A stretch of 16,240 bases of DNA from JALZDI01 sp036259355 (GTDB taxonomy: Bacteria; Actinomycetota; Actinomycetes; Propionibacteriales; Nocardioidaceae): contig DATABY010000173.1 of NCBI GenBank assembly GCA_036259355.1, positions 1-16,240 of the forward strand. The letters are read 5' to 3'. The stretch's first letter is position 1. Each line of letters starts with the position of its first letter. A program made the translations under genes and the position numbers. Below are positions 13,138-16,240 of this stretch, in pieces. The notes under the pieces were generated by a model. It was not told the DNA's origin, did no database searches, and worked only from the letters and a program-made list of their open reading frames with translations.

Positions 13138-13632
13138 TCAGCGCTCGCCGGCCAGGTACTTGGCGCCGACGCGGCCCTCCACCTCGAGAGCAGCCTTCAG
13201 CCCACGGACCACTTCGGTCTCCAGGCGCTTGCCGACCAGCGGGATCGACACCTTCACCTCCCCGGCCACGACCTCACGGGTGCCGGTTCGGAGGGGGGCC
13301 AGTGAGATCTCCCCGTAGATCGAGCCCGGCTTGCCGGGGATCTCCACTCGGAAGGTGCCGGCGCGGGCGCCGTCGCTCTCGCGCGCCCCCCACTCCTCGG
13401 TCTGCACCATCTCGATGGTGTCACCGACGACCTTCTTCGCGACCTCGGGCAGGTCCGCCTTCATGACGCGGTGGTTGCGGACCGTGGCGGTGTCGCCGTC
13501 GCGCGAGATCGTGACGTCGTACCTGATGGAGCCGATCGCCCGACACACCTCCTCGCGAAAAGACTGGTCGCACAGCATTTCGAACACGTCGTCGGGAGAG
13601 GCGTCGTACACGATGTCTTCTCGCACGTCCAT
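13138..13632 (-). CDS. DUF2505-family (SRPBCC-like) protein
   Basis: A 164-aa protein. ATG 13632 gives MDVREDIVYDASPDDVFEML, the usual start of DUF2505 proteins, where a first beta strand and 'DASPDDVFEML' helix open an SRPBCC/Bet v 1-like hydrophobic-pocket fold. Later parts are CRAIGSIRYDVTISRDGDTA, EIPGKPGSIYGEISLAPL and KVSIPLVGKRLETEVVRGL. The long C-terminal helix (LETEVVRGLKAALEVEGRV) is typical of the fold. Ligand and function are unknown. A longer open frame reaching upstream passes antisense through the tryptophan dioxygenase gene and is discarded. It is divergent from that gene, with only 63 bp between the start codons. Confidence 0.85.
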   Translation of the reverse strand: MDVREDIVYDASPDDVFEMLCDQSFREEVCRAIGSIRYDVTISRDGDTATVRNHRVMKADLPEVAKKVVGDTIEMVQTEEWGARESDGARAGTFRVEIPGKPGSIYGEISLAPLRTGTREVVAGEVKVSIPLVGKRLETEVVRGLKAALEVEGRVGAKYLAGER

Positions 13633-13683
13633 GGCCCCATCATCGCCGTAGACACCGCGGCGGCGTACCACCGCCCCACCGTC

Positions 13684-13695
13684 TACCCTGCGGGA
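13684..13695 (+). promoter_or_regulatory. -10 box giving a leaderless start at GTG 13696
   Basis: TACCCT (13684-13689) fits TAnnnT and ends six bases before the GTG start. No good -35 or Shine-Dalgarno is seen. The 63-bp gap must also hold the promoter of the divergent DUF2505 gene. Confidence 0.4.
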
Positions 13696-14535
13696 GTGAG
13701 CGAACACAGCGGTCCCGGCGCCGACACCCAGGTCGCCGGGGAGTGGGGCGGCGACACCGTCAGCTTCGGCGAGCAGGGCGGCCGGCTCACCTACGGCAGC
13801 TACCTGCAGCTGGAGCGGCTGCTGGGCAGCCAGCAGCTGGAGTCGCAGCCGCCCGCCCACGACGAGCTGCTGTTCATCACGATCCATCAGGTCTACGAAC
13901 TGTGGTTCAAGCAGCTGCTGCACGAGGCCGAGGCCGCCCGGGACGCGATCTTCGCCGGGGAGGCCTGGTGGGCCCAGCACCTGCTGTCGCGGATGCACGT
14001 GGTCGAGCGCGTCCTGGTCCACCAGATCGACGTGCTGGAGACGATGACCCCGCAGGACTTCCTGAAGTTCCGGCAGCAGCTGGCGCCCGCCAGCGGCTTC
14101 CAGTCGGTGCAGTTCCGCGAGCTCGAGTTCCTCTCCGGCGCGAAGGACGCCTCGTTCGTACGGCGGTTCCGCGGCCTCACCGAGGCGGAGTCCGCGCGGC
14201 TCCAGCGGCGGCTGGAGGAGCCGACCCTGTGGGACGCGTTCGTGCACTACGTGCGCTCGCGTGGACTGGCCGCCGCCGACGACGGCGACCTGCTCGCCTC
14301 GCTGCGGACCGCGGCCCACGACCGAGCGTCGTACGCCGACGTATGGCAGATCGCGGAGGCCCTGCTGCAGCACGACGAGCTCGCCGCCGGGTGGCGGGCG
14401 CGGCACGTGACGATGGTCGAGCGGATGATCGGTGCCAAGACCGGGACCGGCGGTTCGTCCGGCGCCGACTACCTCCGCAGCCGACTCCCGATGCAGTACT
14501 ACCCGCTGCTGTGGGAGCTGCGCTCACAGCTGTGA
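13696..14535 (+). CDS. kynA: Tryptophan 2,3-dioxygenase
   Basis: A 279-aa protein, the normal length for bacterial TDO. The haem enzyme opens the indole ring of L-tryptophan with O2 to give N-formylkynurenine, the first step of the kynurenine pathway. Signatures are LTYGSYLQLERLL (31-43), ELLFITIHQVYELWFKQLLHE (split: ELLFITIHQVYEL, WFKQLLHE) with distal His64, KFRQQLAPASGFQSVQFRELE (Arg126 and the SGFQS loop contact substrate), and RHVTMVERMIGAKTGTGGSS with the haem-ligand His237 and the GTGGSSG loop. GTG 13696 is chosen because a -10 box ends six bases upstream and the family N-terminus is short; the longer open frame antisense to the DUF2505 gene is not used. No kynurenine formamidase or kynureninase gene is adjacent. 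Confidence 0.95.
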   Translation: MSEHSGPGADTQVAGEWGGDTVSFGEQGGRLTYGSYLQLERLLGSQQLESQPPAHDELLFITIHQVYELWFKQLLHEAEAARDAIFAGEAWWAQHLLSRMHVVERVLVHQIDVLETMTPQDFLKFRQQLAPASGFQSVQFRELEFLSGAKDASFVRRFRGLTEAESARLQRRLEEPTLWDAFVHYVRSRGLAAADDGDLLASLRTAAHDRASYADVWQIAEALLQHDELAAGWRARHVTMVERMIGAKTGTGGSSGADYLRSRLPMQYYPLLWELRSQL

Positions 14536-14568
14536 GCCCGTGGTTCTCGCGGCCGACGCACGAGGGGC

Positions 14569-14574
14569 TAGTGT
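14569..14574 (+). promoter_or_regulatory. Possible -10 box of the glutamate dehydrogenase gene
   Basis: TAGTGT is the same hexamer as the -10 proposed at 5061. It would start transcription near 14581, so that the two leader hairpins are transcribed. No -35 is evident. Confidence 0.3.
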
Positions 14575-14583
14575 CGGAGACGT

Positions 14584-14618
14584 CGCACCTCGCGGTGCGG
14601 TCCCCGAGCACAACGGGG
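14584..14618 (+). promoter_or_regulatory. Two consecutive hairpins in the leader of the glutamate dehydrogenase gene
   Basis: CGCACC (14584-14589) pairs with GGTGCG (14594-14599) around a TCGC loop. Two bases later CCCCG (14602-14606) pairs with CGGGG (14614-14618) around a 7-base loop. A GGGGGAGAG stretch (14623-14630) follows. No T tract follows either hairpin, so a simple terminator is unlikely; effects on translation or mRNA stability are possible. Confidence 0.4.
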
Positions 14619-14653
14619 TGCTGGGGGAGAGCCGTCCAGAACGGGTGTTGCGC

Positions 14654-16240
14654 ATGCGCATCAGGCAGGACGACGAGCGGGACGAGGCCAAGGACGAGCT
14701 GCTGGAGAAGGCCGTGCAGCTCGTGCACACACGGCGCACCGGCGGCCTCGGCGCCAGCCACGACGTAGCCAGCCTGCTTCCGGTCTACTACCGCCACGTC
14801 GCCTTCGAGGACATCGAGGGCCGCTCGCCGACCGACATCTACGGGGCCGCGGTCAGCCACTTCCGGCTCGCGTCCGAGCGGCCGCAGGGCACGGCAACGG
14901 TCCGGGTCTTCACGCCCACCGTGGACGAGCACGGCTGGTCGGCCGAGGGCCACACCGTGGTCGAGATCGTCACCGACGACATGCCGTTCCTGGTCGACTC
15001 CGTGACGATGAGCATCTCGCGCGCCGAGCGGGCGCTGCACCTGGTGGTGCACCCGCAGCTGCTCGTGCAGCGTGACGTCACCGGCAGGCTCACCCACCTG
15101 CTGAAGGGGGACGCCGAGCGGTACGACAACGTCGAGGCGCCGTCGGGTGTGATCCGCGAGTCGTGGATGCACGTCGAGATCGACCGGGAGACCGACAAGG
15201 ACGAGCTGGCCCGGATCGAGACCGAGCTGCTCGGCGTGCTGCGCGACGTCCGGGAAGCGGTCGAGGACTGGCACAAGATGGCGGACCGCGCCGAGGCGAT
15301 CATCGCCAGCCTGGCCGAGGACCCGCCGCCGCTGGACGAGGAGGAGGTCACCGAGACCGCGGAGCTGCTGCGCTGGCTGGCCGACGACCACTTCACCTTC
15401 CTGGGCTACCGCGAGTACGCCCTGCAGAGAGTCGACGACGAGGATGTGCTGCGCGCGATCCCCGGGACCGGTCTGGGCGTCCTGCGCAGCGACCAGGACA
15501 TGTCGCCCTCGTTCGGCAAGCTGCCGCCCAAGGTCCGCGCCAAGGCGCGGGAGAAGCAGCTGCTGATCATCACCAAGGCCAACTCACGGGCGACGGTGCA
15601 CCGACCGGCGTACCTCGACTACATCGGCATCAAGTGCTTCGACGAGAGCGGACAGGTCGTCGGCGAGCGTCGCTTCCTCGGGCTGTTCAGCTCGGCCGCC
15701 TACACCGAGAGCGTCACCCGCATCCCGGTGCTACGCCGCAAGGCCGCCGAGGTGATGGCCTACGCCGGGTTCAACCCGATGAGCCACAGCGGCAAGGCCC
15801 TGATGGACGTGCTGGAGACCTACCCGCGCGACGAGCTCTTCCAGACACCGGTCGACGACCTGCTGCCGATCACCGACGCGGTGATGCACCTGAAGGAGCG
15901 GCGGCAGCTGCGGCTGTTCGTGCGGCACGACGTCTACGGGCGCTACCTGTCCTGCCTCGTCTACCTGCCGCGTGACCGCTACACGACCCAGGTCCGCGAA
16001 CGGATGATGTCGATCCTGATGCGGACCTTCCACGGCAAGACCATCGACTACACCGCCCGGGTCAGCGAGTCAGTGCTCGCCCGGCTGCAGTTCGTCGTAC
16101 GGACCGATCCCGAGTACGCCCTGGCCGAGGTGTCGCTGGCCGAGCTCGAGCACCGGCTCGCGGAGGCGGCGCGGTCGTGGTCGGACGACTTCCTGCAGGC
16201 CCTGCACGACCTGCTCGGGGAGGAGCAGGCGTCCCGGCTG
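14654..16240 (+). CDS. gdh: NAD-specific glutamate dehydrogenase, large (~180 kDa) class, N-terminal part (3' end outside window)
   Basis: The frame is open to the end of the window (529 codons). It matches the N-terminal regulatory part of the ~1600-residue bacterial GDHs first described in Streptomyces, which deaminate glutamate to 2-oxoglutarate with NAD+. Typical stretches are DEAKDELLEKAVQL, YYRHVAFEDIEGRSPTDIYG, PQGTATVRVFTPTVDEHGW, VVEIVTDDMPFLVDSVTMS, DDHFTFLGYREY, RIPVLRRKAAEVM and DDLLPITDAVMHL, covering the ACT-like domains and part of the helical region. The catalytic domain lies beyond the window. The start is uncertain: ATG 14654 fits homologues best, but in-frame GTGs at 14645 and 14618 are possible. 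The 118-bp leader holds two hairpins. In these enzymes the N-terminal part serves allosteric control by amino acids. Confidence 0.93.
   Translation, partial: MRIRQDDERDEAKDELLEKAVQLVHTRRTGGLGASHDVASLLPVYYRHVAFEDIEGRSPTDIYGAAVSHFRLASERPQGTATVRVFTPTVDEHGWSAEGHTVVEIVTDDMPFLVDSVTMSISRAERALHLVVHPQLLVQRDVTGRLTHLLKGDAERYDNVEAPSGVIRESWMHVEIDRETDKDELARIETELLGVLRDVREAVEDWHKMADRAEAIIASLAEDPPPLDEEEVTETAELLRWLADDHFTFLGYREYALQRVDDEDVLRAIPGTGLGVLRSDQDMSPSFGKLPPKVRAKAREKQLLIITKANSRATVHRPAYLDYIGIKCFDESGQVVGERRFLGLFSSAAYTESVTRIPVLRRKAAEVMAYAGFNPMSHSGKALMDVLETYPRDELFQTPVDDLLPITDAVMHLKERRQLRLFVRHDVYGRYLSCLVYLPRDRYTTQVRERMMSILMRTFHGKTIDYTARVSESVLARLQFVVRTDPEYALAEVSLAELEHRLAEAARSWSDDFLQALHDLLGEEQASRL

Noticed and set aside
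13633..14406. N-terminal extension of the DUF2505 gene
   Set aside because: The extension lies antisense to the tryptophan dioxygenase gene, and DUF2505 proteins begin at the MDVREDIVYDASP position.

Overview
The window is a stretch of high-GC actinobacterial chromosome. It most resembles Propionibacteriales/Nocardioidaceae. That rests on base composition, the third-position G/C bias, the gene set (an Rv3235-family gene beside secA, a WS/DGAT acyltransferase, a large GDH of the ~180 kDa class, a Ku with a lysine-rich tail) and several genes whose start codon lies 6-7 nt after a -10 box, as in leaderless actinobacterial mRNAs. The genus is an inference. There are no RNA genes, CRISPR arrays, insertion sequences or prophage genes. 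Coding is nearly continuous: the longest gap without a gene is about 140 bp, and all such gaps look like promoter or leader DNA.

Region 1 (1-5730, envelope and secretion): the 3' end of secA meets, tail to tail, a two-gene minus-strand unit (a LysM membrane protein, then an Rv3235-family protein). An intergenic region with 10-bp-phased TTTG repeats separates this from a divergent hypothetical gene with two similar beta-rich repeats. Then comes a convergent excisionase/BldC-type HTH gene, a second divergent region with phased TTTG repeats, a SAF/CpaB-like membrane protein overlapping a CpaE/MinD-like ATPase, and a HAD-like hydrolase. The cpaB- and cpaE-like genes appear without any pilin, TadA, TadB or TadC gene.

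Region 2 (5754-9724): a minus-strand pair (a lipoprotein with a cupredoxin-like domain, then a polytopic membrane protein) is divergent from a WS/DGAT-family acyltransferase. The acyltransferase is translationally coupled to a small DUF6912-type protein.

Region 3 (9782-12560): a Ku end-binding protein without a ligD neighbour, then pruA (P5C dehydrogenase), which converts the proline-catabolism intermediate to glutamate.

Region 4 (12569-16240): a small membrane protein sits behind a promoter with a 19-bp spacer and a large dyad. A tiny cysteine-rich protein overlaps it antisense, followed by a DUF2505 protein. Divergent from that are tryptophan 2,3-dioxygenase and then the first ~530 codons of the large NAD-glutamate dehydrogenase. 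pruA makes glutamate and the GDH would deaminate it, so this end is enriched in amino-acid catabolism, although the genes are separate transcription units.

The best candidate for something undescribed is a possible local regulon in region 1. TTTG-N6-TTTG direct repeats flank the HTH gene in both divergent intergenic regions, resembling how BldC-type proteins bind DNA. Also notable are a WS/DGAT with HQxxxDG instead of HHxxxDG, a CpaE-like P-loop with Arg for Lys, and the MerR-like promoter geometry at 12569-12599.
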